Positions 28,077-38,000 of a stretch of 64,000 bases of DNA are shown piece after piece. This DNA is from Allomeiothermus silvanus DSM 9946 (GTDB lineage Bacteria > Deinococcota > Deinococci > Deinococcales > Thermaceae). A program made the translations under genes and the position numbers. The notes under the pieces are model-generated. The model did not search any database. It was not told where the DNA came from and worked only from the letters and a program-made list of their open reading frames with translations. Each line of letters begins with the position of its first letter. The first letter of the stretch is position 1. The stretch spans positions 1,818,001 through 1,882,000 of the forward strand of contig NC_014212.1 in the NCBI RefSeq assembly GCF_000092125.1. The letters run 5' to 3'.

Positions 28077-28182
28077 GACCGATTACACATCCTTGACGCA
28101 CCCGGGGCTTGCGCCTACAATAGCGTTTGCTGTAGAGCGGGTTTCGACCCGCCCCTATGGTGAGTGTAGCTCAGCCGGTTAG
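27025..28182 (+). CDS. IS481-type DDE transposase
   Basis: Transposase with an N-terminal helix-turn-helix (SWKEIQDLVGISRATYHRWQ, about 50-70) and an rve-type integrase core. The catalytic residues are in VDTLT, VDGGSEF and LNGHVER; YLDYYNRRRPHMALGGLAP is the usual C-terminal signature. A ribosome site (AGGAGG) precedes the GTG start. The frame has no stop inside the element: it runs through the right inverted repeat, across the tRNA-His promoter and into the tRNA gene, adding about 35 host-encoded residues. The catalytic domain is intact, so the element may be active. Confidence 0.88.
   Translation: MQFTTVGREIWRGARQAQRLAEANASDPEVQERLRKLRLVKALRESKKSWKEIQDLVGISRATYHRWQKALKEKGLAGLKPRSRRPKHLRTKVHWTPGLLIRIETLRKENPTWGRWSIWLTLRKEGFQMSERTVGRILAYLEKHRRIESVAGYLARTQRGKLKRRVNRPYAKRKPRGYEARAPGDLVQVDTLTLTLGPGSMVKHFSAIDLHSRFVLAEVHSRATAKLSEGFLSLLLARAPFPIRAIQVDGGSEFMAEFEEACCALGIALFVLPPRSPKLNGHVERMQRTFKEEFYTRPLPTPLSELQAELDTYLDYYNRRRPHMALGGLAPLEFLAKMQEESVPQRVSNVLTDYTSLTHPGLAPTIAFAVERVSTRPYGECSSAG
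28093..28121 (+). promoter_or_regulatory. Promoter of tRNA-His (and tRNA-Leu)
   Basis: TTGACG (28093-28098) and TACAAT (28116-28121) are spaced by exactly 17 nt, close to the sigma-70 consensus. The IS ends about 16 bp upstream, leaving the core promoter intact. Confidence 0.85.
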
Positions 28183-28236
28183 AGCACTGGTCTGTGGAAC
28201 CAGGGGTCGTGGGTTCAAGTCCCATCACTCACCCCA
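28160..28236 (+). tRNA. tRNA-His (GTG anticodon)
   Basis: The acceptor arm GTGAGTG pairs with CACTCAC and the encoded CCA follows. The anticodon loop reads CT-GTG-GA between CTGGT and ACCAG. The extra G at 28159 opposite C73 gives the G-1 that identifies tRNA-His. T-loop TTCAAGT and D-loop GCCGGTTAGAGC are normal. Confidence 0.97.
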
Positions 28237-28312
28237 AGCAGGGTGCAAAGCACAGGGGTCAGGGCTGGGTAACGCTTTGTCTCTGGCCCCTGTACCCGCA
28301 TCCTTAAGGCCT

Positions 28313-28397
28313 GCGAGGATGGTGGAATTGGTAGACACGCCAGACTTAGGATCTGGTGCCGCAAGGCGTGGGGGTTCAAGTCCCCCTCCTCGCACCA
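28313..28397 (+). tRNA. tRNA-Leu (TAG anticodon)
   Basis: The acceptor arm GCGAGGA pairs with TCCTCGC, followed by A73 and an encoded CCA. The anticodon loop is CT-TAG-GA, and a long variable arm (TGCCGCAAGGCGT) marks a class II tRNA. It is 76 nt after tRNA-His and probably shares its transcript. Confidence 0.97.
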
Positions 28398-28473
28398 CTT
28401 AGGGTTCTTCATCGCCGGGCAAAATGGTGAGCCCGCCGTTACATCCAACCTTCCCAAGCGCCTAAAATAAGCT

Positions 28474-28686
28474 GTGATCATAGCAAAATACGTGCGAACC
28501 ACGTTCGGTGAGCTTTTATTGGGGGATCGTGTTCTCCTAGGGAGTGGCCCCAGGCGATTTAGCCGGCTAGCCAAGGGAGAGATCACCGCTATTGGCCGCA
28601 ATGGCTGGGTGGTGACTTTAGAGATCGATCTCGGCTACCGGATCATTAGCGCCTTGGCATCCCGCAAAATCTGGCGCATAGATTGA
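28474..28686 (+). CDS. Hypothetical protein, 70 residues
   Basis: A short ORF starting with GTG, with TAAAAT (28463-28468) 5 nt upstream as a possible -10 box for a leaderless mRNA. The product has an alternating pattern of hydrophobic and basic residues (GDRVLLGSGPRRFSRLAKGEITAIGRNGWVVTLEIDLG) suggestive of a small beta-barrel such as an SH3/KOW-like fold. I recognise no family. It is followed by a stem-loop with a T-tract, which supports it being an independent gene. Confidence 0.55.
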   Translation: MIIAKYVRTTFGELLLGDRVLLGSGPRRFSRLAKGEITAIGRNGWVVTLEIDLGYRIISALASRKIWRID

Positions 28687-28690
28687 TCGC

Positions 28691-28708
28691 AGATCAACCT
28701 GATCTTTT
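28691..28708 (+). terminator. Small intrinsic terminator
   Basis: AGATCA (28691-28696) pairs with TGATCT (28700-28705), followed by TTT. The stem is short and AT-containing, so it may be inefficient. Confidence 0.4.
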
Positions 28709-28858
28709 CGACATGCTTTGGTACTTGGCGTCTTTACCCTGAAGCCAAATCCGGTTGGTGGCTAAAAATGCGGTTTAGGTTGTACACTGTTGCCTTGGTA
28801 ACGACTGAGCATCGGTTTGTACCGGATGCCCTGAGTTCGCAAATGAAGAGGTGTCAAG

Positions 28859-30070
28859 GTGGCAGAGATTCTCGAGCGTGAAGGCTATCGCGTAAAGCTT
28901 AGAGTGGAAGTTCCAGCCTCAGAGGTCAATAAGGCCTACGATGCCGTGGTGCGGGAGTATGCGAGCAAGGTGCGGGTTCCGGGATTTCGCCCCGGCAAAG
29001 CCCCGGCTAAGGTGATCGAAGCTCGACTGGGCCGCGAGAGTCTGCTGGAAGAAGTCAAGGAGCGGCTCCTCGACACCAGCTACCCCAAGGCAGTGAAGGA
29101 GCTCGAGCTGTTCCCGGTAGGGGTCAAGCTGCTCGAGGCCCATCTGGAGCAAGGCCAGCCCTTTACTTATGTAGCCGAGGTGGAGAACTACCCCGAGGTC
29201 AAGCTCCCCAACTGGCGGGAGTTCAAGCTCGAGGTCCCTCCCATTGAAATAACCGACGAAATGGTGGAGCAGGCTCTTCAGGAGCTGCGCCAGCGGTATG
29301 GGGAGTTGGTGCCGGTAGAGCGGCCTATTGAAGCCAAGGACCAGGTCTTTATCGAAACCGAGGATGGGGCCCGCTTCCCAGTAGATATGGAGAAGGCCCT
29401 CGAACACGTCAGAGAGGCCTTATTGGGTAAGTCTGCGGGCGACGAGGTAATGGTCCCGGTCAAGGATGGGGACACCGTGGTCAAGGAACTCAAGACCAAG
29501 GTGCTCGAGGTCAAAGCCCTGCAACTTCCCGAGCTCGACGAGGAGTTCGCCAAAACCGTGGGCGAGGAGAGCCTAGAGGTGTTGCGGGGCAAGGTGCGCA
29601 TGAGCCTAGAGTCCCAGGCGGCCCGGAAGGTGCAAGAGGCCAAGGCGGAGCAACTCTTGGAGAAGCTCGCGGAGGGGCTCGAGGCGGAGATTCCCCCCAC
29701 CATGCTAAACCGCGAACAGCAGCACCTCCTCGAGCACATGGCCGAGGACCTGCAAAAAGAGAAGACCACCCTGCAGGATTACCTCAAGAAGCTCGAGGAA
29801 GAGGGCAAGCTGGAGGAGTTCCGGGCTGATTTGAAAACCTCTGCTGAAAAGCGCATCCGCCGGGCGTTAGCTAAGGAGAAACTACAAGAAGAGCTCGGCA
29901 CCGAGCTTACGGAGGAGGAGTGGAACGCCTACCTCGCTGACATGGCGCGCGCTTATCGCACCAACGTGGCGAGCTTGAAAAAGGAACTGGGCGAGGAAAC
30001 CCTCGAGCGCTTAAAGTTGCAGCTGTTGCAGGATAAGGCTTTGGCTGAAGCCCTGCAAAAGCTCGAGTAA
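28859..30070 (+). CDS. tig: Trigger factor, ribosome-associated chaperone
   Basis: ATP-independent chaperone that binds the ribosome exit tunnel. The N-terminal ribosome-binding tail has the signature VPGFRPGKAPAKVIEARLG (about residues 41-59; GFRxGxxP motif). The middle PPIase domain is short (about 150-230) and the C-terminal helical arms occupy residues ~240-403. The GTG start at 28859 follows GAGGTG. The order tig-clpP-clpX is the conserved bacterial arrangement, although here 205 nt separate tig from clpP. Confidence 0.95.
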   Translation: MAEILEREGYRVKLRVEVPASEVNKAYDAVVREYASKVRVPGFRPGKAPAKVIEARLGRESLLEEVKERLLDTSYPKAVKELELFPVGVKLLEAHLEQGQPFTYVAEVENYPEVKLPNWREFKLEVPPIEITDEMVEQALQELRQRYGELVPVERPIEAKDQVFIETEDGARFPVDMEKALEHVREALLGKSAGDEVMVPVKDGDTVVKELKTKVLEVKALQLPELDEEFAKTVGEESLEVLRGKVRMSLESQAARKVQEAKAEQLLEKLAEGLEAEIPPTMLNREQQHLLEHMAEDLQKEKTTLQDYLKKLEEEGKLEEFRADLKTSAEKRIRRALAKEKLQEELGTELTEEEWNAYLADMARAYRTNVASLKKELGEETLERLKLQLLQDKALAEALQKLE

Positions 30071-30275
30071 AGTTGTGCACTTTACGGAATACTTCTGACG
30101 TTGAAGGTTTCGTGTAGAGCGTACGGCGTATGACGTACGTCCCCGTCGAATGTGCCTCGGTGTATTGAAGCTGCCCCAGGTCGGCATGAGAATGAGACCG
30201 TAAAAACCGGCTTGTATTTTCAACGTAAGCGATGGCCCTTTGTCCTGGAGGTTGGTACGTAGAATGGGAGGCAGT
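30071..30275. other. tig-clpP intergenic region with a TACGTC-type repeat
   Basis: The 205-nt gap has no convincing ORF. A repeat copy (GTACGGCGTATGACGTACG) is at about 30120-30138. TAGAAT at 30260-30265 resembles a -10 box just upstream of clpP, but no matching -35 was found, and GGGAGG near 30267-30271 serves as the clpP ribosome site. Confidence 0.45.
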
Positions 30276-30866
30276 ATGGTAGTTCCCTACGTCATCGAAC
30301 AGACCGCCCGTGGAGAGCGTGTTTACGACATCTACTCCCGCCTTTTGAAAGACCGCATCATCTTTTTGGGTACACCCATTGACGCTGCTGTCGCCAACAC
30401 CATCGTGGCCCAGATGCTCTTCCTCGATGCGCAAAACTCCCAGCAGGACATCCGGCTTTACATCAACTGCCCGGGTGGGGAGGTGACGGCGGGCCTGGCC
30501 ATCTACGACACCATGCAGTTTGTGCGTTCGCCGGTCTCGACGATCTGCGTGGGGATGGCAGCCAGCTTCGGGGCAGTGTTGCTGGCAGCGGGAGCACCGG
30601 GCAAACGTTACGCCTTGCCGCACGCTAACATCATGATTCACCAGCCCTGGGTCTCGGGTGGCTTGGGCGGGCAGGTCTCGGACATCATGATCCGGGTGGA
30701 GGAGCTTGCTAAGAATAAGCGTCTGCTGAACGAGATCTTAGCCAAGCACACTGGGCAGCGGGTGGAGAAAGTCGAGCGCGACACCGACCGCGACTACTTC
30801 ATGAGCGCTCCCCAGGCCAAGGAGTATGGGCTGATCGATCAAGTGGTGACCCATGAAGCGGAGTAA
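30276..30866 (+). CDS. clpP: ATP-dependent Clp protease proteolytic subunit
   Basis: Serine peptidase that forms the double-heptamer chamber of ClpXP. The catalytic Ser97 is in GMAASFGAV, His is in HANIMIHQP (about residue 122) and the Asp is in the later ERDTDRDYF region. At 197 residues it is of normal length. I chose the ATG at 30276 ([20 protein letters not shown]) because it matches the family N-terminus and has GGAGG 5 nt before it; upstream starts add non-homologous residues. clpX starts inside its last codons (14-nt overlap), implying coupled translation. Confidence 0.96.
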   Translation: MVVPYVIEQTARGERVYDIYSRLLKDRIIFLGTPIDAAVANTIVAQMLFLDAQNSQQDIRLYINCPGGEVTAGLAIYDTMQFVRSPVSTICVGMAASFGAVLLAAGAPGKRYALPHANIMIHQPWVSGGLGGQVSDIMIRVEELAKNKRLLNEILAKHTGQRVEKVERDTDRDYFMSAPQAKEYGLIDQVVTHEAE

Positions 30867-32052
30867 ACCCGCCTGTAGCTTTTGTGGTCGCCAGCACCCT
30901 GAGGTGGCCCACCTTATTGAGTCCCCCTTGGGAGAGGTGTATATCTGCAATGATTGTGTTGGACGAGCGGTGCAGATTTTAGAGGATGAGTCCCCCAAGC
31001 AGCACTTCCGGGGGCCACAGCGCCTACCCAAGCCCGCCGAGATCAAGAGCTTCCTCGATCAGTACGTTATCGGTCAGGAGGTTCCCAAACGGGTGCTTTC
31101 GGTAGCGGTCTACAACCACTACAAGCGCTTGATGCACCCGGAGGCAGAGATTCAGAAGTCCAACATCCTTCTCATTGGCCCTACCGGCACCGGCAAAACC
31201 CTAATGGCCGAGACCCTGGCCCGGATGCTGGATGTACCCTTCGCCATCGCCGACGCCACTACCCTCACGGAGGCGGGTTACGTGGGCGAGGATGTGGAAA
31301 ACGTGATTCTGCGCCTCTTACAGGCTGCCGACTTCGATGTGGAGGCTGCCGAGCGGGGCATCATCTATATTGACGAAATCGATAAAATCGCTCGTAAATC
31401 GGAGAACCCCAGCCTGACCCGCGACGTTTCGGGGGAAGGGGTGCAGCAGGCTTTGCTCAAGATCATCGAGGGAACTATAGCCAACGTGCCTCCTCAGGGC
31501 GGGCGCAAACATCCCCATCAGGAGTTTGTACAGGTCAACACCAAGAACATCCTGTTCATCCTGGGCGGGGCGTTTGAGGGGTTGGACCGTATTCTCAAGG
31601 CACGGGTGGACCAGCACCCCATCGGCTTTACCAAGGCCAAATTCAACCCAGAAAAGCTCGAGGTCATCCCTGAGGATCTGGTACGCTACGGCTTGATTCC
31701 CGAGTTTGTGGGGCGGGTTCCGGTGGTGGTGGGGCTTGACGCGCTCGATGAGGAATCGTTGGTGCGCATCCTCACCGAGCCCAAGAACGCTTTGGTACGC
31801 CAATACCAGGAACTCATGCGGATGGAGGGGATCGAGCTCAAGTTCACCCCCGCCGTCTTGCGTGAGGTAGCCCGACGGGCGCTCAAACGCGGTACCGGGG
31901 CCCGGGGCTTGCGGGCAGTGATCGAGAAAGCCATGGTGGACCTGATGTATGAGGCTCCTGGATCGGGGGTTTGGGAGATCACCGTAGACCTTCCCCACCT
32001 GGATAAACCCCTGGCAGCGCTGGAAGAAGCCCGCTTGCGGCAGGCTTCCTAA
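30853..32052 (+). CDS. clpX: ATP-dependent Clp protease ATP-binding subunit ClpX
   Basis: AAA+ unfoldase that feeds substrates to ClpP. The N-terminal zinc-binding domain has CSFCGR and CNDC. Walker A is GPTGTGKT (about residues 110-117), Walker B is IIYIDEIDK, and the pore and substrate-gripping region includes [14 protein letters not shown]. Sensor-2 is in [13 protein letters not shown] near the C-terminus. The IGF-type loop for ClpP docking lies around [12 protein letters not shown] to IGFTKAK. At 399 residues it is full length. An intrinsic terminator follows 14 nt after the stop. Confidence 0.97.
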   Translation: MKRSKPACSFCGRQHPEVAHLIESPLGEVYICNDCVGRAVQILEDESPKQHFRGPQRLPKPAEIKSFLDQYVIGQEVPKRVLSVAVYNHYKRLMHPEAEIQKSNILLIGPTGTGKTLMAETLARMLDVPFAIADATTLTEAGYVGEDVENVILRLLQAADFDVEAAERGIIYIDEIDKIARKSENPSLTRDVSGEGVQQALLKIIEGTIANVPPQGGRKHPHQEFVQVNTKNILFILGGAFEGLDRILKARVDQHPIGFTKAKFNPEKLEVIPEDLVRYGLIPEFVGRVPVVVGLDALDEESLVRILTEPKNALVRQYQELMRMEGIELKFTPAVLREVARRALKRGTGARGLRAVIEKAMVDLMYEAPGSGVWEITVDLPHLDKPLAALEEARLRQAS

Positions 32053-32065
32053 GGGTTAGCTGGGG

Positions 32066-32097
32066 AAATCCTTCTCTATCTACGGGGAGGGATTTTT
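32066..32097 (+). terminator. Intrinsic terminator of tig-clpPX
   Basis: AAATCCTTCTC (32066-32076) pairs with GGGAGGGATTT (32085-32095), including G-T pairs, and a T-run continues to 32097. Confidence 0.75.
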
Positions 32098-32129
32098 CTG
32101 CGAAAACTCCATAGCACGGTCAAGTAGAA

Positions 32130-32153
32130 GGGACACCCAAGCCTGGGTGTCCC
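32130..32153 (-). terminator. Terminator of the DsbA-like gene
   Basis: A perfect 10-bp stem (GGGACACCCA/TGGGTGTCCC) with a 4-nt loop lies 18 nt beyond the minus-strand stop. A modest T-rich stretch (TTCTACTT) follows on that strand. It could serve both convergent genes. Confidence 0.7.
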
Positions 32154-32171
32154 TGGCCTCAAGCCCTACCG

Positions 32172-32885
32172 CTAGGGCTGTTTAGGCGCCGGGGTGCTTT
32201 CTCCACCCTGGGAGGGGGCGCTAGTTTTGCCCGCCAGCGCGTTCTCGATGCGCTCCTTCCACTTTTCGTAAGGCACATAGCCGTCGTCGAAGAGCTGGCC
32301 GTTGACGAAGAAAGTAGGGGTGCCACGCAGTGCGAGCTGGGTGGTGAGATCGCGGTCAGCTAGGACCCCGGCGCGTTTGGAACCTGAACGCAGGCACTCG
32401 GCAAAGGGCCCGGCAGGTATCCCCAGTTGGCTGGCCAAGTCAATGAAGAACTGGTCGAGCGCGGCCCCGCTCAACCCGCCCCATAACCGCTGGGCGCGGA
32501 ACAGTACCTCGTGGTAGTCCCTGTAGCGGTTAGCATCGGCGGCACAAGCGGCGGCTTCCCCCGCCCGAATCACGTTATCCTGGCCGGTGAAAGGGAAGTC
32601 GCGGAAGATGTAGCGCACCTTGCCGGTGTCTACGTAATCGCGGAAGATCTCCGGCACGTTGCGTAGGGCGTGGTCGGCGCAATGGGGGCAGAGGTAGTTG
32701 GAGAAATCCACGATGGTGACCTTGGCGCTAGGGGAACCGAAGACGAAGCGGGCTCCTGCGGCAGGGTCAGCGGCAGTAGGTTTAGGGCGCAAAAACACAA
32801 AGAGTACTACCGCGAGAACCACAGCAATTACCGCAACGATCAAAAACAGCCCGCGCTGGGGGGAGGGGTTAGCCTTCTGCATCAC
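32172..32885 (-). CDS. Membrane-anchored DsbA-family thiol-disulfide oxidoreductase
   Basis: A 237-residue protein with one N-terminal transmembrane helix (about residues 13-32) and an extracytoplasmic thioredoxin fold with a helical insertion. The active site is C66-P-H-C69 (NYLCPHCADH), the same CPHC dipeptide pair as in DsbA. The cis-Pro loop is in LRGTPTFFVNG. The C-terminus is a Ser/Pro-rich tail. It would form or isomerise disulfides in exported proteins, or donate electrons for their repair. It is a single-gene unit between clpX and speE. Confidence 0.9.
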   Translation of the reverse strand: MMQKANPSPQRGLFLIVAVIAVVLAVVLFVFLRPKPTAADPAAGARFVFGSPSAKVTIVDFSNYLCPHCADHALRNVPEIFRDYVDTGKVRYIFRDFPFTGQDNVIRAGEAAACAADANRYRDYHEVLFRAQRLWGGLSGAALDQFFIDLASQLGIPAGPFAECLRSGSKRAGVLADRDLTTQLALRGTPTFFVNGQLFDDGYVPYEKWKERIENALAGKTSAPSQGGESTPAPKQP

Positions 32886-32936
32886 TGCATTCTACTGGGA
32901 TTTCTGAGAAGAAAGATGGCTTATCGCGGGTCGGAT

Positions 32937-33926
<990 letters not shown>

Positions 33927-33948
33927 TCAACCTGAAGGCCCGCACCCT

Positions 33949-34383
33949 TTAGGCCTGTTGCCCATCCTTCGGATTGTGCCGCTTGATCTCGTGCTCGGTG
34001 GGCCGCCAATACTCAAACGAAGACTCTTCACGGGCTCCAAAGGCTCGAGCTAGCCCCCGCAAGACGCTCTCAGGGTTCACTCCGGATTGGTAGAAATACA
34101 AATCCAACGCCGCCGAGGCGTCATCCTCGGGCCAAGTGTGGATCATTACTGCTGCCACCGGGCTTACGATGGCTGCGGAGAGCCCTTGGGGGTAGAACTT
34201 GTACACTACCCCTTGCACCGAGGCAGTAGGGGCGCCCAGCTTTACCACTGCGTCTTTAAGCGCGGTCTCGACTAAGCGGGGATTTTCCAGCACCTCGAGG
34301 TTGCAGCCGTAGATCTCGGCCACCCAGCGGCCACCAGGTACGCCTTGGGGGCTATTTTGCTCGGGGACACCTTCGCTTGCCAC
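33949..34383 (-). CDS. S-adenosylmethionine decarboxylase homologue without the pyruvoyl-forming serine
   Basis: A 144-residue protein of the bacterial SpeD family: VAEIYGCN, FYPQGLSAAIV and IHTWPE align without gaps to the normal FSPQGVSGVVV and IHTWPE blocks. In active SpeD the proenzyme cleaves between Glu and Ser (ESHLTIHTWPE) and the Ser becomes the pyruvoyl cofactor. Here those positions are Val76-Ala77, and the proton-donor Cys (T. maritima Cys83) is replaced by Tyr98; the processing His is kept as His82. Self-processing should therefore be impossible. It may be a prozyme-like partner of a second, active SpeD, or have another function. It is next to speE and 7 nt from a membrane-protein gene. 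Confidence 0.85.
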   Translation of the reverse strand: MASEGVPEQNSPQGVPGGRWVAEIYGCNLEVLENPRLVETALKDAVVKLGAPTASVQGVVYKFYPQGLSAAIVSPVAAVMIHTWPEDDASAALDLYFYQSGVNPESVLRGLARAFGAREESSFEYWRPTEHEIKRHNPKDGQQA

Positions 34384-34389
34384 GAGCCG

Positions 34390-34848
34390 TTATCTTACCA
34401 CAGGGCGAGCAGAAGCGGAGCCTGACCATAACAGCCCTATCAGGACGAGGCTACACGCTGCCATCAGGATGCTTACCCCATCGAGTGGGGTAGTGTTCCC
34501 CCATACCCATCCCAGGGGAGTGAAGAAAGGGAGCCCGACGCTACGGGTGAGTATGAAAAGGACCAGAATGGCCCCATTAAGCCATAGCCCGACCCGGTTG
34601 GCCCGCCGCACCGCCGGGCTTTCCTCGTCTAGCAGACCCAAGTCGATCAGGATCAGAAAGAAGGCGAAGGCAGCTTGCAACGCCATCCCAAGCAGGAAAA
34701 ACTGGGCATAAAAGGTCTCCGCCGAGAATGGGTCAAAGGAGCCGAAAGCTCCGCAGAGCCCGCCGCCTAGCGGGGTCTTGGCCCAGCCCAGAAGTTGCAG
34801 GAGAAAAGGCAAGAAGGAAAGCCCGACAACCCAGCGCCGCGCCTGCAT
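34390..34848 (-). CDS. Hypothetical integral membrane protein, four helices
   Basis: A protein of about 152 residues with four hydrophobic segments (roughly 5-22, 49-72, 86-104 and 125-145) and a polar loop rich in Asp/Glu/Arg in the middle. I recognise no family. I start it at the ATG at 34848 (MQARRWVVG) because positive residues directly before the first helix fit a normal inside-N orientation. It lies 6 nt upstream of the speD homologue, so it may be co-transcribed with it and speE. Confidence 0.65.
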   Translation of the reverse strand: MQARRWVVGLSFLPFLLQLLGWAKTPLGGGLCGAFGSFDPFSAETFYAQFFLLGMALQAAFAFFLILIDLGLLDEESPAVRRANRVGLWLNGAILVLFILTRSVGLPFFTPLGWVWGNTTPLDGVSILMAACSLVLIGLLWSGSASARPVVR

Positions 34849-34854
34849 GGCCCT

Positions 34855-35082
34855 ATGGTGCAAGATATCCTAGCCCCGCTCAAGGGACTAAGTTACCGGA
34901 GGTATGCGCAGGGCCTGAAACTCTCGCTGAAGAAGCTCGCTGACGGCGTAGCACAACTCGGGGTGGTTCGCCCGCAGCATTGGCAACCGCGCCAGACCCA
35001 GTACCACGGACTAGCAGATGGATCTTGGCTGCCGGCTAGTTGGCATCCCGCCCGAAGTATTCCCCTAATTGGTCTCGAGTGA
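34855..35082 (+). CDS. Possible small ORF antisense to the gap between ftsK and the membrane protein
   Basis: An open frame of 75 codons fills the 187-nt gap and overlaps the last 47 nt of ftsK on the other strand. The product is basic at first ([23 protein letters not shown]) and Trp/His-rich later. There is no good ribosome site and no family match. It may be chance; it is listed because nothing else explains the gap. Confidence 0.25.
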   Translation: MVQDILAPLKGLSYRRYAQGLKLSLKKLADGVAQLGVVRPQHWQPRQTQYHGLADGSWLPASWHPARSIPLIGLE

Positions 35083-37828
35083 TCAGTACCTCGCGGGGCT
35101 TGGAACCTTGGTGGGGGCCGACGATACCCATCGCCTCGAGCGCATCTACCAGCTTCCCAGCCCGGGCGTGCCCCACCGAGAGCCGCCGCTGGAGGCGGCT
35201 CACTGAGGCATACCCCTCCTCGATCACGATTTCAGCAGCCTTCTTTAGCAGGGGATCGCCAAAGTCAACCTCGCCCGAGGGGCCTCCGCCCTCTGAGCCC
35301 AGGTGGAGCGGCCCTTCGAAGTCGGAGCCGTAGCGCTCAGCAAAGGAGTCCTCGAAGCTTTGCGCGCGCAGGAAGTCGGCAATGCGGTGTACCTCGTTCT
35401 CTGAGAGGAAAGGCCCTTGCAGACGCACCGGCTTGGGTAAGCCCGGCTGGTGGAAAAGCATGTCGCCCTGGCCTACCAACCGCTCGGCCCCTACCGTGTC
35501 GAGGATGGTTCGTGAGTCGAAGCCTGAGGACACCGCGAAGGCCATTCGGGCCGGGATATTCACCTTGATCAGGGAGGTCAGGATGTCTACCGAGGGGCGC
35601 TGGGTAGCCAGGATCAGGTGCATCCCCGTGGCCCGGGCCATCTGGGCCAGGCGTAGGATGGCCTGCTCGACTTCCTTGGGGGCGGTGATCATCAAGTCGG
35701 CTAGCTCATCGATGACGATGATCAGGTAAGGGAGAGGTTCCTCTCCTGCAGCGCGCATCTTCTCATTGAACTGCTCGAGGTTACGGGCCCCCACCTGGCT
35801 CATCATCTTGTAGCGCCGCTCCATGTGGGCCACCGCGCCCAGGAGCACCCCCGCGGCGTCGGCAGGGTTGGTCACGACGGGGCGGACTAGGTGGGGGATG
35901 CCCTCATAGGGGGTCAGCTCGACCATCTTGGGGTCGATCATCAAGAAACGCAGCTCGGTGGGCAAGAACTTGAAGAGCAGGCTGGTGATGAGGGTGTTGA
36001 TCGCCACCGATTTGCCCGAGCCGGTGGAACCGGCGATGAGAAGGTGAGGCATCCGAGCCAGATCCTTGACCCAAACCTCTCCCTCGATGCTCTTGCCCAG
36101 CACTAGCGGCAAGCGGTCGCGGCTGCGGGCGAAGTTGGCGTGGCTGATAGCTTCGCTGTAGCGCACCAGCTCGCGTTCGGCGTTAGGAACCTCGAGCCCG
36201 ATCACGCTCTTGCCGGGGATGGGGGCTTCGATCCGCACCGATCCGGCCGCCAAAGCCCGGGCCAGGTCATTGGCCAGGTTCGCCACCCGGCTGATCTTCT
36301 CGCCGGGGGCGGGCTCGAGCTCGAAGCGGGTCACGGTGGGCCCACGTGACCAAGCCACTACCCGAGCCTCGATGCCAAAGCTCTTGAGGGTAGCGTCTAT
36401 GGTGTCGGCTACTCGACGGGTGGCAGCCTCGAGGGCCTTGGGGTCGTATTTGAGGGCCTCGGGCGGGTCCAGAAGCTTGACATCGGGAAGGGTGAGGGCG
36501 GTGGTAGTGGGCTGGGCCGAGCCGCGAGCCGGTTTGTTGGCTTTGGGGGTTGGGGTCGGCTTAACAGGCTGGACTACGGGCTCTTGCACCGGGTCGGGGA
36601 ACACCAGGTCGAGGTCGAGTTGGAGGCCATCCTCCAGCGCATCCTGGGGCTCGAGGGGCTTCTTAGGGACTTCTACCCAGGCGGGAGGCGAGGCGGCAAG
36701 GCCACCCGCCAAGAGGATGCGCAGCCCGCCGGGATGGGCCTCCTCGGGAGTGCCCTCGAGCCACTCTACCCAGCGCAGCCAGGCATCGGCGCGCCCCTCC
36801 AGGTCAGGGGTCAGCCCGTCCAGCTCGGCCCACTGCTCCAGCCGCTCGCGATGAGCCTCCCAGGCGGCGAAAAGCGTTTTGACCTCGAGCCTACTGCCCA
36901 GGGATTTTTCGGCGGCCTCGGCGGCTTTGCTCAAGCTGAAGGCCTTCTGGATCAGGGTGGAGGTTTCCAGTTTGAGAGCCGCCCGGCGCTCCTCAAGCGC
37001 CTTGGCCAGATCCCCGGCTCCGGCCACCGGGGCGGCCAGAGCCTGCGCCAGCCGTTCCAGGCGGGGGATCAGCGGGCGGGGTTCGGCCCGGATCTGAGTG
37101 GCGAGTTCTTGGGCCCGTTCGCTCAGGAAACCCTCGAGTGTACTTTGGTAACCGGCCAGGGTATTGGCATCGCGAGGGGTTTTTAGAAAAGCTGCGAGGT
37201 CGCGCTCGAGGGCGGCGATGGCCTTATGGTCAGGATAGCGCTCGCTCAGGAGCCGGGCCTGTCGCAGTAAGTGGGCGGCTTGCCGGGATAGCCGGTAGGC
37301 CCGCCAGACCCGGCCCCCGGCCTGGCCACCGCGCCGGATGCCCATCAGCACGAGCTTACCTGGGGTCTGGCGCAGCATCAGATCCACTACGCCCGTCAGC
37401 AGCAGCAGCGGTATCAACAGACCCGCCGCACCTAGGCGCTGGCTTAGAAAGTCCAGCGTGACCCGGCCCAGCTCGCCGCCCAGGCCGGGCTTGAGAGCAG
37501 CGAAGAGCGGTGTGGTTACCAGCGCCCCTAGCAGGATCAGGCCGACCCAGAAAAAGAACCCCCGCACCGGCCTGCCTAGTAAAGCAAGCAGGCCCCATCC
37601 CGCCAGGGTAGGCGGGAGCAAATACGACACGATCCCGACGTGGCCATAGAACAAGCGGCGCACCCAGGCCCCCAACTCCCCCACAAGGGCCGCTGGGGCA
37701 TACAGATAAAACCCCAGAAAAACGGCCAGGCCGAAAAGGAATAGGGCCAGCGCCTCGAGGTCGCGGTGACGGCTGACAGGGTCAGCTTCACGCCGCTTTT
37801 CTTTGGCTTTGGGTTTCGGCTTAGCCAT
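35036..37828 (-). CDS. ftsK: DNA translocase FtsK/SpoIIIE
   Basis: Septal dsDNA motor that clears and aligns chromosome ends during division. The N-terminal ~165 residues contain about four or five transmembrane helices, followed by an Arg/Ala/Leu-rich linker with coiled-coil character (about 170-420). The motor domain has [15 protein letters not shown] (Walker A, about residue 600), [12 protein letters not shown] (Walker B) and [15 protein letters not shown]. The C-terminal gamma winged helix ([22 protein letters not shown]) would read polar DNA sequences. The 930-residue size is normal. A TAGAAT box 7 nt before the ATG suggests a leaderless transcript. Confidence 0.95.
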   Translation of the reverse strand: MAKPKPKAKEKRREADPVSRHRDLEALALFLFGLAVFLGFYLYAPAALVGELGAWVRRLFYGHVGIVSYLLPPTLAGWGLLALLGRPVRGFFFWVGLILLGALVTTPLFAALKPGLGGELGRVTLDFLSQRLGAAGLLIPLLLLTGVVDLMLRQTPGKLVLMGIRRGGQAGGRVWRAYRLSRQAAHLLRQARLLSERYPDHKAIAALERDLAAFLKTPRDANTLAGYQSTLEGFLSERAQELATQIRAEPRPLIPRLERLAQALAAPVAGAGDLAKALEERRAALKLETSTLIQKAFSLSKAAEAAEKSLGSRLEVKTLFAAWEAHRERLEQWAELDGLTPDLEGRADAWLRWVEWLEGTPEEAHPGGLRILLAGGLAASPPAWVEVPKKPLEPQDALEDGLQLDLDLVFPDPVQEPVVQPVKPTPTPKANKPARGSAQPTTTALTLPDVKLLDPPEALKYDPKALEAATRRVADTIDATLKSFGIEARVVAWSRGPTVTRFELEPAPGEKISRVANLANDLARALAAGSVRIEAPIPGKSVIGLEVPNAERELVRYSEAISHANFARSRDRLPLVLGKSIEGEVWVKDLARMPHLLIAGSTGSGKSVAINTLITSLLFKFLPTELRFLMIDPKMVELTPYEGIPHLVRPVVTNPADAAGVLLGAVAHMERRYKMMSQVGARNLEQFNEKMRAAGEEPLPYLIIVIDELADLMITAPKEVEQAILRLAQMARATGMHLILATQRPSVDILTSLIKVNIPARMAFAVSSGFDSRTILDTVGAERLVGQGDMLFHQPGLPKPVRLQGPFLSENEVHRIADFLRAQSFEDSFAERYGSDFEGPLHLGSEGGGPSGEVDFGDPLLKKAAEIVIEEGYASVSRLQRRLSVGHARAGKLVDALEAMGIVGPHQGSKPREVLITRDQLGEYFGRDAN

Positions 37829-37865
37829 CGGCTAAATTCTAGCATGCAGTATGTTGTGGGCCATG

Positions 37866-37885
37866 CACATAGACAGTGCTATGTG
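37866..37885. promoter_or_regulatory. Inverted repeat upstream of ftsK
   Basis: CACATAG and CTATGTG flank 6 nt. The site is about 25-45 nt upstream of the -10-like TAGAAT (37836-37841) on the minus strand, a position suitable for an operator. The regulator is unknown. Confidence 0.45.
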
Positions 37886-37896
37886 TATTTGGTTAA

Positions 37897-37923
37897 GAAA
37901 AAAACCCGGCCCAGCGCTGATCC
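37897..37923 (-). terminator. Intrinsic terminator between ompH copy 1 and ftsK
   Basis: On the minus strand a GC-rich stem (GGATCA/TGGGCC around a GCGC loop, one mismatch) is followed by GGG and seven T residues. Confidence 0.6.
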
Positions 37924-38000
37924 TGACGGAAAAAAGTGGTTGAGATGAGCGATGGGCAGGGGCCAAAACTAAAGGAGATAGCTTCTCAGCCATTCGCCGT

